Origin: an uncultured Alphaproteobacteria bacterium | GTDB lineage: Bacteria; Pseudomonadota; Alphaproteobacteria; HIMB59 | Assembly (NCBI GenBank): GCA_902546975.1 | Contig: CACCLU010000002.1 | Location: 124,001-188,000 of the forward strand | Direction: 5' to 3' | Length of the DNA stretch: 64,000 bases | Shown: piece by piece, positions 1 to 9,057 of the stretch | Position numbering within the stretch: position 1 is the stretch's first letter | Layout: the number at the start of each line of letters is the position of its first letter | Position numbers and translations under genes: made by a program | The notes under the pieces: model-generated | The model's database searches: none | The model's input: only the letters and a program-made list of their open reading frames with translations | Told to the model about the DNA's origin: nothing

Positions 1-1
1 T

Positions 2-580
2 AACAACTTAGAGGATATACTTAGTGATCTTATTGATTTGAATTATAAATTAGATTTTAAAACTAAAACTTATCCTATGGATCCAAAAAATAAAATTCAA
101 AAGAAATTCAGAACAAAAAAGAATTCAAATGATTTTTATAAAAAAGGAGATCCTTTAGAACATCATGATTACAGTAAACACAGTAAAAAAATTGAAGATA
201 AATTTGAATATATGATCAATAATCATGGAAAGATCAAAAAAGAAATGAAAACAAGGAAATTTGCTCAAAGAGTTTTACCAAAAAGATGGGAAAAAAAAGG
301 TCCGTCCATAACCACAACATCTTTACCAGATGATTATGTACATTTTAGTCAGCCTAGATCATTAACTGTCAGAGAGTGGGCAAGATTACAAACTTTTCCA
401 GATTGGTATATTTTTAAAGGGAAAAGAACCACTGGAGGGATAAGAAGAGCAGGTAATCCTCAAAAAGGTATTTATGACAGGGAGCTCCCACAATATACTC
501 AAATTGGAAATGCAGTACCAGTGTTCTTAGCTTATAAAATTGGTAAACATTTCCTAAAATTGATTAAAGAGATGGAATAA
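2..580 (+). CDS. C5-cytosine DNA methyltransferase, C-terminal part (DrmMII-like), cut by window edge
   Basis: The reading frame is open to the left edge, so only the last 192 codons or so are present. The visible part carries the two last conserved blocks of C5-cytosine methyltransferases: motif IX (RSLTVREWARLQTFPDWY) and motif X (QIGNAVPVFLAYKIG). The basic stretch before motif IX would be the end of the target recognition domain. The PCQ, ENV and SAM-binding motifs would lie upstream and cannot be checked. Such enzymes methylate cytosine at position 5 in a short site. In class 2 DISARM the methylase DrmMII is of this type and marks host CCWGG sites (established knowledge). The downstream MvaI-like protein belongs to a CCWGG/CCSGG-recognising family, so a similar target is inferred. 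It is separated from the next gene by 40 bases. Confidence 0.88.
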   Translation, partial: NNLEDILSDLIDLNYKLDFKTKTYPMDPKNKIQKKFRTKKNSNDFYKKGDPLEHHDYSKHSKKIEDKFEYMINNHGKIKKEMKTRKFAQRVLPKRWEKKGPSITTTSLPDDYVHFSQPRSLTVREWARLQTFPDWYIFKGKRTTGGIRRAGNPQKGIYDRELPQYTQIGNAVPVFLAYKIGKHFLKLIKEME

Positions 581-620
581 ATCGATCAATTTTTCGTCTC
601 ATTAATTAAGAGATGCAATT

Positions 621-1295
621 ATGATTGAAGAGTATATTAGGAAATTTGAGGAAATTAAAAATTCTGGTTGGATCAATAGTCATAGACCAGGTGATACTGG
701 TGTAGGTTACACACTCGAAAAACTGATTAATCAAAGCAAAGAGCAAAAAAAACAATTAAGAATAAAGTCTATTAGGAAAGGTTCGAGCAGAAGATTAACA
801 TTATTTGCAAAAATACCGGTTTGGGGAATTGGGGGAAGAACAAAACTGTTAGATGACTATGGTTATTTTGACCAAAATAATAGATGGTCCTTGTACACAA
901 GTATTACTTCTAAAAAGAAAACTAAATTAGGTTGGCAAATTGAATTAGACGATGACAAAGTTTTTTTAAATAATTTTGGTAATGCAGTTATTTATTGGGA
1001 ACTATCTGTTTTAAAAAAAATTTTACAAAAAAAATTAAATCAAATGATTTTAGTTTACGCAGATTTTAAAAAAAATAATTTAAGAGAAGAATTATTCAAA
1101 TATAAAGATTTTTACCTTGTTCAGTATCCAGATCTAAATAGTTTTACCAATCTTATTCAGGATGGATCTATTTGCATAGATCTAGCAATACACCGAGAGA
1201 TATCATCAAACATAGTCAAAGATAAAGGTTTTTTATTTAGAGTAAGTGAGAACAAAATTGATAAGTTATTTCATTCTGTGAAAAAAATTATTTAA
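621..1295 (+). CDS. MvaI/BcnI-family restriction endonuclease-like protein, probably catalytically inactive
   Basis: This 224-residue protein matches, from memory, MvaI along its whole length. The N-terminal block reads SGWINSHRPGDTGVGYTLEKL; the TLF strand follows, and the C-terminal DNA-contact region contains IQDGSICIDLAIH and KGFLFRV. In MvaI the active site is Asp-x4-Glu-x-Lys in PDFHDIEIK. Here the corresponding stretch is QKKQLRIK, so the lysine remains but the aspartate and glutamate positions are Gln and Arg. The conserved glutamate in TLEKL is kept. I infer a DNA-binding, non-cleaving or weakly cleaving protein that may recognise a CCWGG-like site. Its stop overlaps the next start by one base (TAATG), and the methyltransferase lies just upstream, which fits a restriction-type pair now used inside a DISARM-like operon. 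Confidence 0.78.
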   Translation: MIEEYIRKFEEIKNSGWINSHRPGDTGVGYTLEKLINQSKEQKKQLRIKSIRKGSSRRLTLFAKIPVWGIGGRTKLLDDYGYFDQNNRWSLYTSITSKKKTKLGWQIELDDDKVFLNNFGNAVIYWELSVLKKILQKKLNQMILVYADFKKNNLREELFKYKDFYLVQYPDLNSFTNLIQDGSICIDLAIHREISSNIVKDKGFLFRVSENKIDKLFHSVKKII

Positions 1296-2272
1296 TGATA
1301 AAACAAATTTATTTAGACAAAAATTTATCATCACCAATTGGTGATTGGTTCAGTGATTTATACATTACAGGTTTTCAATTAGAAAAATGTCTATTAAAAG
1401 ATCGTAATTTCACCTTTGCTATTGTAAGCCCAGACATACCATCAACCGCAATAGCTATCTCATTGGGCTTAATTTGGAATAATATTTTTAAGAAAAAGAA
1501 AGAAGAACAAAATATTATTTCTAATAACTTAGTAAAAATGTCAACTCGATCACCATATATTGATTATTTAAAAAGCTTGAATAGAGGAGATGAGCTTTAT
1601 CTTAAAAACAATAAAAATTCAAAAAAAAGGATCTTTTTTGACTCTTGTATTAAAGATGATTTGCATGGTCCTTTTCTTTTCAAATTTCATATTTATGAGG
1701 GTAATAAGCAATATTCAAATATACTGCCATTAAAAAAAATCAAACAACTTATTTCTATAAGATCAAAATACGTGAATAATTATTTTTTAGAAAATTTTTT
1801 TTATGACACACACGATCAAAAAAATTTTAGTTTACTAAGGAACTTTATATATATTCTTGGAGAAAAATCAAAATTTGCAAAAATATCTGAAAGTGATGTA
1901 TTTATTGAAAATACAAAAATGGGAACAGACAATAGGTCGACTAAAGGAAGATTAGGTGACTTTCTTAGAATTACTGAAGAAGATAATAATTTAGATTATA
2001 TTTCTACTATCAAGTCAGATAGAGTTAAAATTAATTTTGAAGAGGTAGCTAAAAGAGAATTTACAATTTTTTTAGGCTCTAATTCTTTCATTAAACATAG
2101 TACTCAAAGAAAAATAAAAAATAAAATAGTAATTTTAGGAACCAAAGATGCTCAACTTCACGAAGCAGTAAATATTCTAAATAATAATTTTATCACAACA
2201 GAAGTCTTTAAAGAAAATTTTGAAAAAATTCAAAGACTAGAAAGAAACTTTCCTGCATTATTTTACCAATGA
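1295..2272 (+). CDS. unrecognised protein, candidate N-terminal half of a split DrmE
   Basis: This 325-residue protein has no motif I can assign with certainty. A hydrophobic strand-helix near residues 40-62 (FAIVSPDIPSTAIAISLGL) and another near residues 255-290 (TIFLGSNSF, IVILGTKDAQLHEAVNIL) look like Rossmann or RecA-type alpha/beta repeats without a P-loop. It lies between the MvaI-like gene and a 514-residue protein, sharing one base with the first and four (ATGA) with the second. The two together would be about 840 residues, and the position next to DrmA and DrmB is that expected for DrmE of class 2 DISARM. The assignment to DrmE rests on context and general look, not on a firm sequence match. 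No transmembrane segment or signal peptide is seen. Confidence 0.45.
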   Translation: MIKQIYLDKNLSSPIGDWFSDLYITGFQLEKCLLKDRNFTFAIVSPDIPSTAIAISLGLIWNNIFKKKKEEQNIISNNLVKMSTRSPYIDYLKSLNRGDELYLKNNKNSKKRIFFDSCIKDDLHGPFLFKFHIYEGNKQYSNILPLKKIKQLISIRSKYVNNYFLENFFYDTHDQKNFSLLRNFIYILGEKSKFAKISESDVFIENTKMGTDNRSTKGRLGDFLRITEEDNNLDYISTIKSDRVKINFEEVAKREFTIFLGSNSFIKHSTQRKIKNKIVILGTKDAQLHEAVNILNNNFITTEVFKENFEKIQRLERNFPALFYQ

Positions 2273-3813
2273 TACTTAATAATATAAACCAACATCATTT
2301 AAAGTTTCAAAAGAAACTTAACTTTAAAGAGATAATATTAAAAAATGAAAAAATATCAAAATTTAGTAGACACTTTCAAAATTTAAGGAAAATTATTTTC
2401 TTAGAGGAATTAAAAGGTGATAGTTACTGGCTTGAAATAATAAAGTTTTTATACGAAGCTCAAAATTTATATCTTAAGTACCCATTACCTAGTAATTATT
2501 TTCAATCTTATAATAAAGAAAATTTTGAAAATTTGTTATCTGTTTACAAAAATGTGTCAGATGTTCATCCAGAGTGCGCAAATGAAATTAATGAAATATT
2601 TGAGTTACTTAATTTTTCTCTCAATACTGATGAAAATATTTATCTTAAGGAAATCAATCATCTACTTGCCACAAATCCTATAGATAGTAATTATGTACTT
2701 TATTTAAAAAGTGGATCTCTTTATAACAATTTTGTCGATATATATAAAAATTCAATTGATAAAAGAATTACTATTGTAAATGAAGCTAATTATAGAAAAT
2801 TAAATCTAGATTTTGATTATTTGTTAGTTTTAGGTTGTCTGAATTTTTACGAAGCAAGAGACTTTATTGACCCTAAGTTTAAAAATCTGATTTGCTTTAG
2901 ACATAATTTTCTACCTACCCCAAATTTTGAAAAATTTAATTTTAAAAATCCAGTTTGGTCTAGATCTGTATTAGAATTTAAAACTAATAATGCGATAGAA
3001 AAAAAACAAATTTTTATTCCAGTTGAAGAAGAGATTGATAAAGAAAGTGAGTTTATTATTAACTACTACACACAAAATCTTTCCACTGGAAATAATGAAG
3101 ATAATGAGAATTTAAGAGAAGCAAATTTCTGTAAACTATCTGGCAATTATATTTGCTTTCTGTGCAATCATAAAGGAATTGACTCTACACAAGAAGTTTT
3201 GCAAATATTTGAGGATAGCTCTATTAAAATTACAAAACAAGAAATAGACGATATGAGCCCTGGTGATTTTGTAATCTTGAGAGTTGGCAAAAGCGATCAT
3301 GATTTAATAGAATTAAAAACAGAAGAAATTTTAAAAGAAAAATATGTTTTTTTAAATAATAGAAAAAATTTATGGAAAACTAACTTGCAAAAATACATAA
3401 ACTTAAATACCAGAGAAATTTTAAAAAAAAATATGAAAAATATTGGACTTAATCCAAGTGATGCTAATTTGAGAAATTGGCTGAGCCAAGATAATCAAAG
3501 GTTAAAGCATGATAATGATTTCATTAAATTATTACAATTAATTGGATTTGATCAAAAAGTATCAAAAGAAATTTCAAGTGAAATGAAATCTTTAATAATT
3601 GCCAAGCAAAAAGCAGGTAGACAAGTGAACGCAGAGTTAAAAAAAAGAATATTTAAGGATGACAATGGCATAGAAGAAATTTTAAATAAAGGATATGAAA
3701 TTTATAATTTTGAAGGATATAATCATAGTATAGGTGTTTTTCAAATCGAATATATTAAAAAAGATAAATTATTAAAATCATCCAGTAGTCTTGATGAGGC
3801 AATTAAAGTTTAA
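2269..3813 (+). CDS. unrecognised protein, candidate C-terminal half of a split DrmE
   Basis: This is a 514-residue protein of unknown function. A short block, FDYLLVLGCLNFYEARDF (about residues 183-200), resembles the strand and helix of a degenerate helicase-like domain. The C-terminal third has a GDFVILRVG block, then NLRNWL and AGRQVNAELKKRIF, a pattern I associate with the helical tail of DrmE-like defence proteins. It is translated in a -1 overlap (ATGA) with the preceding gene and shares one base (TAATG) with the following NERD-helicase, so the three are very probably made together. No Walker motifs or metal-binding cysteine pairs are visible. It could be the second half of DrmE or an unrelated accessory subunit. 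Confidence 0.45.
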   Translation: MILNNINQHHLKFQKKLNFKEIILKNEKISKFSRHFQNLRKIIFLEELKGDSYWLEIIKFLYEAQNLYLKYPLPSNYFQSYNKENFENLLSVYKNVSDVHPECANEINEIFELLNFSLNTDENIYLKEINHLLATNPIDSNYVLYLKSGSLYNNFVDIYKNSIDKRITIVNEANYRKLNLDFDYLLVLGCLNFYEARDFIDPKFKNLICFRHNFLPTPNFEKFNFKNPVWSRSVLEFKTNNAIEKKQIFIPVEEEIDKESEFIINYYTQNLSTGNNEDNENLREANFCKLSGNYICFLCNHKGIDSTQEVLQIFEDSSIKITKQEIDDMSPGDFVILRVGKSDHDLIELKTEEILKEKYVFLNNRKNLWKTNLQKYINLNTREILKKNMKNIGLNPSDANLRNWLSQDNQRLKHDNDFIKLLQLIGFDQKVSKEISSEMKSLIIAKQKAGRQVNAELKKRIFKDDNGIEEILNKGYEIYNFEGYNHSIGVFQIEYIKKDKLLKSSSSLDEAIKV

Positions 3814-5516
3814 TGGAGCTTTATCCAAATTTTATTGATAGATCTAACACAGATAGCCCTGGAGAGATCACTTTCTTTGATAAAATAAAAAATATAAAAA
3901 GCTCTAAGAATATAGTTTTTCACTCACTTGATATCAGGAAACACATTTCAAACTTTATGGGTGAAATCGATTTCTTAATGATAGTCCCTAACAAAGGAGT
4001 TCTTACTATTGAAGTAAAATCGCACAAAAGTATTAGTTTTGACAAAAATACAGGAATTTGGAAATTAGGTAATGATGCTCCAGAAAAGCGTGGCCCATTT
4101 AAACAAGCTAGAGAGAACCGGATAAGTTTAAGAGATATATTAATAAAACGATTCCCAACACTCAAAGAAATATTATTTTGGGATCTAGTTATTTTTACTG
4201 AAATAGAGATCGCAAATCAATTTGAATGGAATAAATGGGAGTATATGGATGTTAGAGATTTTAGTTTATCTGAAAAAGATTTCTTAAAAAAAATTGAATT
4301 AACTTTGGAAACAGCATACATCCAGAATAAAGACAAAATCCCTATTAAGCAAGGACAGCCAAATGATAGTCAAATGGGCATCTTAAGAGATCTTAGAAAA
4401 AATATAGAAATATATCTGTCTCCCAAGCAAAGAATTAAAAATCAAGAAAAAGAATTACATAAAGTATTCACACAAAATCAATTAAAAGTTTTAGATTTAA
4501 TTAGTTATAACAAAAGAATTGTTGTTGAGGGGCCTGCTGGTACTGGTAAAACATTACTGGCTATAGAAATTGCAAGAAGGTTAAATAATGAGAATAAAAG
4601 AACATTATTTTTATGTTTTAATACTTTGTTATTCCAATATCTAAGTGACCAGCTTTCTTCACTTAGTAATATTTATTTATCTACTTATGCAAACTTCGTA
4701 AAAAAAATTACAAACAAAGACTTAGGCTCAGTTAATCAAGATGAAATACTCTTGAATGTTCTTGACTTCAAAGATGAAAAAAAATTTGATGCAATTATTA
4801 TTGATGAAGCGCAAGATATTTTAGATGAAAACAGTTATGATATATTAGACAACTTATCTAAAAGAGGTATAAAAAACGAAACTTGCTATATTTTTGGAGA
4901 CTTTGAGCATCAAAAAATTCAAAATGTTAAAAACGAATTTAATATTAAAAATTTCACAACCAACTCACAATCTTTCTTTATTAAATTAAATGAGAATTGT
5001 AGAAACCTACCAGATGTACTTGAAGTTGCAAAATTATTTTGCAAAACTGATCCATATTCGAGAGTTCTAAGATCTGATCAAAAATCAGACCCTATAACTA
5101 AACCCTATGAAAATGAAGAAGACCAACTTGGTAATTTGGCTTCAATAATATTAGAATTAGATAAAGAATTTATAAGAAAAGAAATAACAATACTTACAAT
5201 GAAAACAATCAAAGAAAGTATATATAAATACAGAGAAGTTTTTCCAATATTTAATTTACTAAACGATATACCCAACAAATACAAACCTATAAAATATAAT
5301 GGTATATTTAAATTTGACCGGAAAAGATTTAATTTTTCGAATACCATTGATTTTACTACGGTGCGAAAGTTTAAGGGCTTGGAAAATAACATTATAATTG
5401 TCACAGATATTGATGATTTAGACTCTAATTTGCAAAGAAATATTCTCCATACAGCTATTACTCGAACAAAACAAAAAATAATTATATTATTTAAAAAAGG
5501 TATTAAAGTTGTCTAA
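3813..5516 (+). CDS. NERD nuclease domain fused to superfamily-1 (UvrD-like) helicase
   Basis: The 567-residue protein begins with a NERD (nuclease-related) domain. GEIDFLMIVPNKG at about residue 50 and TIEVKSH at about residue 68 give the Asp...Glu-x-Lys layout of PD-(D/E)xK nucleases. From about residue 220 it is a superfamily-1 helicase: Walker A GPAGTGKT (about residue 240), Walker B IIIDEAQD (about residue 328), NENCRN (motif IV region), and a C-terminal KFKGLENNIIIVTD and HTAITRTKQKIII (motifs V and VI). It likely unwinds and cuts DNA. Standard DISARM has no such gene; its nuclease-like subunit is DrmC of the phospholipase D family, so this protein may replace DrmC. The gene overlaps both neighbours, which ties it to the system. 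Confidence 0.85.
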   Translation: MELYPNFIDRSNTDSPGEITFFDKIKNIKSSKNIVFHSLDIRKHISNFMGEIDFLMIVPNKGVLTIEVKSHKSISFDKNTGIWKLGNDAPEKRGPFKQARENRISLRDILIKRFPTLKEILFWDLVIFTEIEIANQFEWNKWEYMDVRDFSLSEKDFLKKIELTLETAYIQNKDKIPIKQGQPNDSQMGILRDLRKNIEIYLSPKQRIKNQEKELHKVFTQNQLKVLDLISYNKRIVVEGPAGTGKTLLAIEIARRLNNENKRTLFLCFNTLLFQYLSDQLSSLSNIYLSTYANFVKKITNKDLGSVNQDEILLNVLDFKDEKKFDAIIIDEAQDILDENSYDILDNLSKRGIKNETCYIFGDFEHQKIQNVKNEFNIKNFTTNSQSFFIKLNENCRNLPDVLEVAKLFCKTDPYSRVLRSDQKSDPITKPYENEEDQLGNLASIILELDKEFIRKEITILTMKTIKESIYKYREVFPIFNLLNDIPNKYKPIKYNGIFKFDRKRFNFSNTIDFTTVRKFKGLENNIIIVTDIDDLDSNLQRNILHTAITRTKQKIIILFKKGIKVV

Positions 5517-8500
5517 GGATTTAAATCATGTAGAAAGCAGAGATTGGCTAATAGATGAATTGAAAAAAGAAGTTATTGGCCCAGAACCTTTTGGTGAAGA
5601 AATAGACTCTTCTGAACCACTAAATATATCTAAAGAGGATTTTCAATTAAAAAGATTTATTGACAAGAATGATGGTCAGGAAATTATGTTTTTTGAGTCT
5701 CCTTTACAAAAATACGGTGCAGGAATTTTATTTCCTAAAGAGCTTTTAAGCAACAAGCAAGAAAGCGAAAAAAACAATGATGAACTCAATGAGTATACTA
5801 ATAGTTCAAATTCAGAGGAAGATGATGAAGATAAAAAAAATTTAAAGAATTTAGATAAGATATCTCAAAGAATTCAAGATAATCTCAATAAATCTCATTT
5901 TTTAGAAGATGATGAAGAGTTTGACTTATCTGGAGTAAATTCACCTCGACCGTCTGCAATGGGTTTGTCTTTTTATGTAAATTTAAACCCAAATGGGCAT
6001 TTAATTATTGGTAGTCCTGAAAAAGATGATGTTGGTTGCTACAAGCAAATATTTAGTGATTTCAAAGTAGGTGGTGGAAGGAATATATGGAAAAGAGAAA
6101 ATTTCAAGTTTCAAAAAAAAATTGCAACTAATGAATTATTATCTTTGGATAAAAAAAGTACATTTTTATTTAAAAATGAACATTTTGATGTTCTCAGTCA
6201 CAAAAGATTTAATTTGGAAATTTTTCTCATTATTCGACCAACTGAAGAAAACAATAAAAAACTTATTACAATATCTTTACAAAATAATACACCTTTGGGA
6301 TTATCTTTAGAAAGTATTTGTCTTTTTCAATCCGCAATTGAATGTAAATTTGATGATAACCAAAATTATTTTTTACCGTATCCTACAGGCAAGTTTCAAA
6401 AATCAATAGCAGAGACAGATGATGAAGAAAATAATTTAAATTTAATTTATAGAAATAAAAAAAATTATGCTATTGGACATGGTTGCTCAGTTAACTGGCA
6501 GATCAATAAAAATGAAAATTTCATAAAACTATTTGCAAATCATTTTCCGATTTTTGATTTTCCAAATATAACCCCAGATTTAAAAATAAATAATGAGGAT
6601 TTTACTTTTTCAATGAAATCTTTAGCAGGTTTAGATGATACTAATATTTTTGATAATCTAAACGTACTTACTATAGAATATGAAAATTGGATAAATAATG
6701 AAAAGAGTAAAATAAAAAATATAGATAAAAATTTACAAAATGCGGCAATTATTAATATAAAAAAATGTGAAAAGTGTTTACTTAGTATTAGGGAGGGAAT
6801 TGAATTTATCAAAAATGATACAACTGCATTAAAAGCATTTAAATTAACAAACGAGGCAATTCTTTTTCAGCAGATAAGAGGAAATATAAAAAAAAAGACA
6901 TTTGAGGAAATGAAAGATGGCTATGAACTGCCAAATTTTGAAAATTTTGATAGTTCTAAAATAGGAAAGTGGAGACCATTTCAGATAGCGTTTTTGTTGA
7001 CATCAATTAAAAGCGCAGTCATTTTAAATGACCAGAATAGAGAGGATGTAGAACTAATTTTTTTTCCAACAGGCGGAGGAAAAACAGAAGCATATTTAGG
7101 ACTATCAGCATTTACTTGTTTTTATAGAAGATTAAAAAATCCTCTTGATAAAGGAGTTCAAGTATTGATGCGATATACCTTAAGATTGCTCACCGCACAA
7201 CAATTTATGAGAGCCTCTGGCATGATATGTGCCATGGAAATAATTCGATTAAGAATGATTGAGGAGCTGGGTAAAGATAGTTTCTCAATTGGTGTTTGGC
7301 TTGGAAGAGATAATACACCAAACAGAAATGATGTAAAAAGTGATAAATATCCAGGCGCTCTTCAAGTGCATACTAAACTTCTCTCAAATCCAAAGGAAAC
7401 CCTTTATCCTTTTTTAATAACAAAGTGCCCTTGTTGTTCAAGCCCAATCGGCAAAACATTAATTAACAACCAGATAAAGATTGTCGGACTGCAAAGAGAT
7501 AATAATGAAATTCAATTTGTATGTGAAAATACTAATTGTGAGTTTTATGAAAAAAATCTTCCTATTTATGTTGTTGATGAGGATGTTTATAAATACCAGC
7601 CTTCAGTTTTAATTGGCACAGTTGATAAATTTGTAAGAATAACATGGAATAAGGACTCAAAAAAAATTTTTGGATTAAATGATGATGGTGTAAGAGAGTT
7701 CTCTCCTCCAAGTTTAATTATTCAAGATGAACTTCACTTAATTACAGGACCATTGGGCTCTATGTGCGGTATGTATGAGGGACTTATTGAAGATTTATGC
7801 TCGCATAAATTAGAAAATAAAGTTTTTAAACCAAAGATTATTTGTTCTACAGCTACAATTAGAAGTTTTAACAGGCAAGTAAATGACTTATATAATAGAA
7901 AAAATGTAAATCTTTTCCCCCCATTTGCATTAAATGTTGAAGATAGTTTTTTCTCAAAATATGCAATTAAAGATGAAAATTTAATCAATCCAAAGAAATA
8001 TTTAGGTCTATTAACTCCAAATTATGGCTCAATACAAACAGCGCAAGTGAGAATTTATTCGCGCTTATTATATTCAGTTTTTCAGATGGATGAAGAAAAG
8101 CAAGACCCATGGTACACATTAATGAATTTTTTTGGCTCATTAAGAGAGCTAGGCACAACTATCTCCCTAATACAATTAGATATCGTCGATAGATTAAAGC
8201 TTTTAGGTAGAAGGTATCAATCAGATAAATCTCAGATAAGAAGGTTAGGTAGTCATTTAAACTCAATAATGGAATTAACTAGTAGAAAAAGTAGTGATGA
8301 AGTTGCAAGTGCTATTGATGAACTTTCAGTAAGTAAAAATATAAAATTATCCTCCAAAAATTCTAACAATTTACAACCTGTTGATATTTGTTTAGCATCA
8401 AATGTAATTGAGGTTGGAGTTGATGTTCCAAGACTGTCATTATTAACTATCCTTGGTCAACCTAAGACGACCTCCCAATATATTCAAGTTTCTGGAAGAA

Positions 8501-9057
8501 TTGGTCGTAACTGGATGGAGCGCCCTGGTTTAGTAGTCATATTGTATGGTCATACAAGACCAAGGGATAAATCTCACTTCGAAAAATTTAAAACATATCA
8601 TGATAGACTTTACGCACAAGTCGAGCCTATGAGCGTAACACCCTTTTCCCCACCTGTTATTGAAAAAGCGCTACATGCAGCACTAATTGGTTATATAAGG
8701 ATGTATGGTAATCAAGATGTGAACTCTAAACCTAAACCAATTCCAAATAACTTAATTAATGATTTTAAGATTTTAATTAGCGATAGAGTTAAACAAATAG
8801 ACATAAATGAATATGATTATTTAATCAAAAAATTTGAAGATAGAATAAAAAATTGGAAAGACTTAGATCATGATTATTGGACTAAAGACTCTAAAGACAT
8901 AGATATAGGTTTAATTCATCAAGCTGGTGATTTTTTACCACCAGATTTTCAGTATCGTACTTGGATTACACCTACATCGATGAGAGATGTTGATACAGAG
9001 TCAAATGCGGTGATTTCTCATCATTATAATAATATGGAAGAATATGAAAAACGATAA
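5509..9057 (+). CDS. drmA: DISARM helicase DrmA
   Basis: This is a very large superfamily-2-like helicase of 1182 residues. It opens with SRDWLIDELKKEVIGPE, the usual start of DrmA. Walker A is FFPTGGGKTEAYLGL (about residue 518), the DEXH-like motif II is IIQDELHLITGP (about residue 737), and the C-terminal lobe has SNVIEVGVDVPRLSLL and QVSGRIGRNW (about residue 994). Between the lobes is a likely zinc knuckle (CPCCSSP with CENTNCEF, residues 643-680). An acidic, low-complexity stretch lies at residues 85-140. In B. paralicheniformis DISARM, DrmA works with DrmB as the core DNA-engaging complex (established). The start is a TTG that overlaps the upstream stop by 8 bases; the next gene overlaps its end by 14. 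Confidence 0.93.
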   Translation: MSKDLNHVESRDWLIDELKKEVIGPEPFGEEIDSSEPLNISKEDFQLKRFIDKNDGQEIMFFESPLQKYGAGILFPKELLSNKQESEKNNDELNEYTNSSNSEEDDEDKKNLKNLDKISQRIQDNLNKSHFLEDDEEFDLSGVNSPRPSAMGLSFYVNLNPNGHLIIGSPEKDDVGCYKQIFSDFKVGGGRNIWKRENFKFQKKIATNELLSLDKKSTFLFKNEHFDVLSHKRFNLEIFLIIRPTEENNKKLITISLQNNTPLGLSLESICLFQSAIECKFDDNQNYFLPYPTGKFQKSIAETDDEENNLNLIYRNKKNYAIGHGCSVNWQINKNENFIKLFANHFPIFDFPNITPDLKINNEDFTFSMKSLAGLDDTNIFDNLNVLTIEYENWINNEKSKIKNIDKNLQNAAIINIKKCEKCLLSIREGIEFIKNDTTALKAFKLTNEAILFQQIRGNIKKKTFEEMKDGYELPNFENFDSSKIGKWRPFQIAFLLTSIKSAVILNDQNREDVELIFFPTGGGKTEAYLGLSAFTCFYRRLKNPLDKGVQVLMRYTLRLLTAQQFMRASGMICAMEIIRLRMIEELGKDSFSIGVWLGRDNTPNRNDVKSDKYPGALQVHTKLLSNPKETLYPFLITKCPCCSSPIGKTLINNQIKIVGLQRDNNEIQFVCENTNCEFYEKNLPIYVVDEDVYKYQPSVLIGTVDKFVRITWNKDSKKIFGLNDDGVREFSPPSLIIQDELHLITGPLGSMCGMYEGLIEDLCSHKLENKVFKPKIICSTATIRSFNRQVNDLYNRKNVNLFPPFALNVEDSFFSKYAIKDENLINPKKYLGLLTPNYGSIQTAQVRIYSRLLYSVFQMDEEKQDPWYTLMNFFGSLRELGTTISLIQLDIVDRLKLLGRRYQSDKSQIRRLGSHLNSIMELTSRKSSDEVASAIDELSVSKNIKLSSKNSNNLQPVDICLASNVIEVGVDVPRLSLLTILGQPKTTSQYIQVSGRIGRNWMERPGLVVILYGHTRPRDKSHFEKFKTYHDRLYAQVEPMSVTPFSPPVIEKALHAALIGYIRMYGNQDVNSKPKPIPNNLINDFKILISDRVKQIDINEYDYLIKKFEDRIKNWKDLDHDYWTKDSKDIDIGLIHQAGDFLPPDFQYRTWITPTSMRDVDTESNAVISHHYNNMEEYEKR

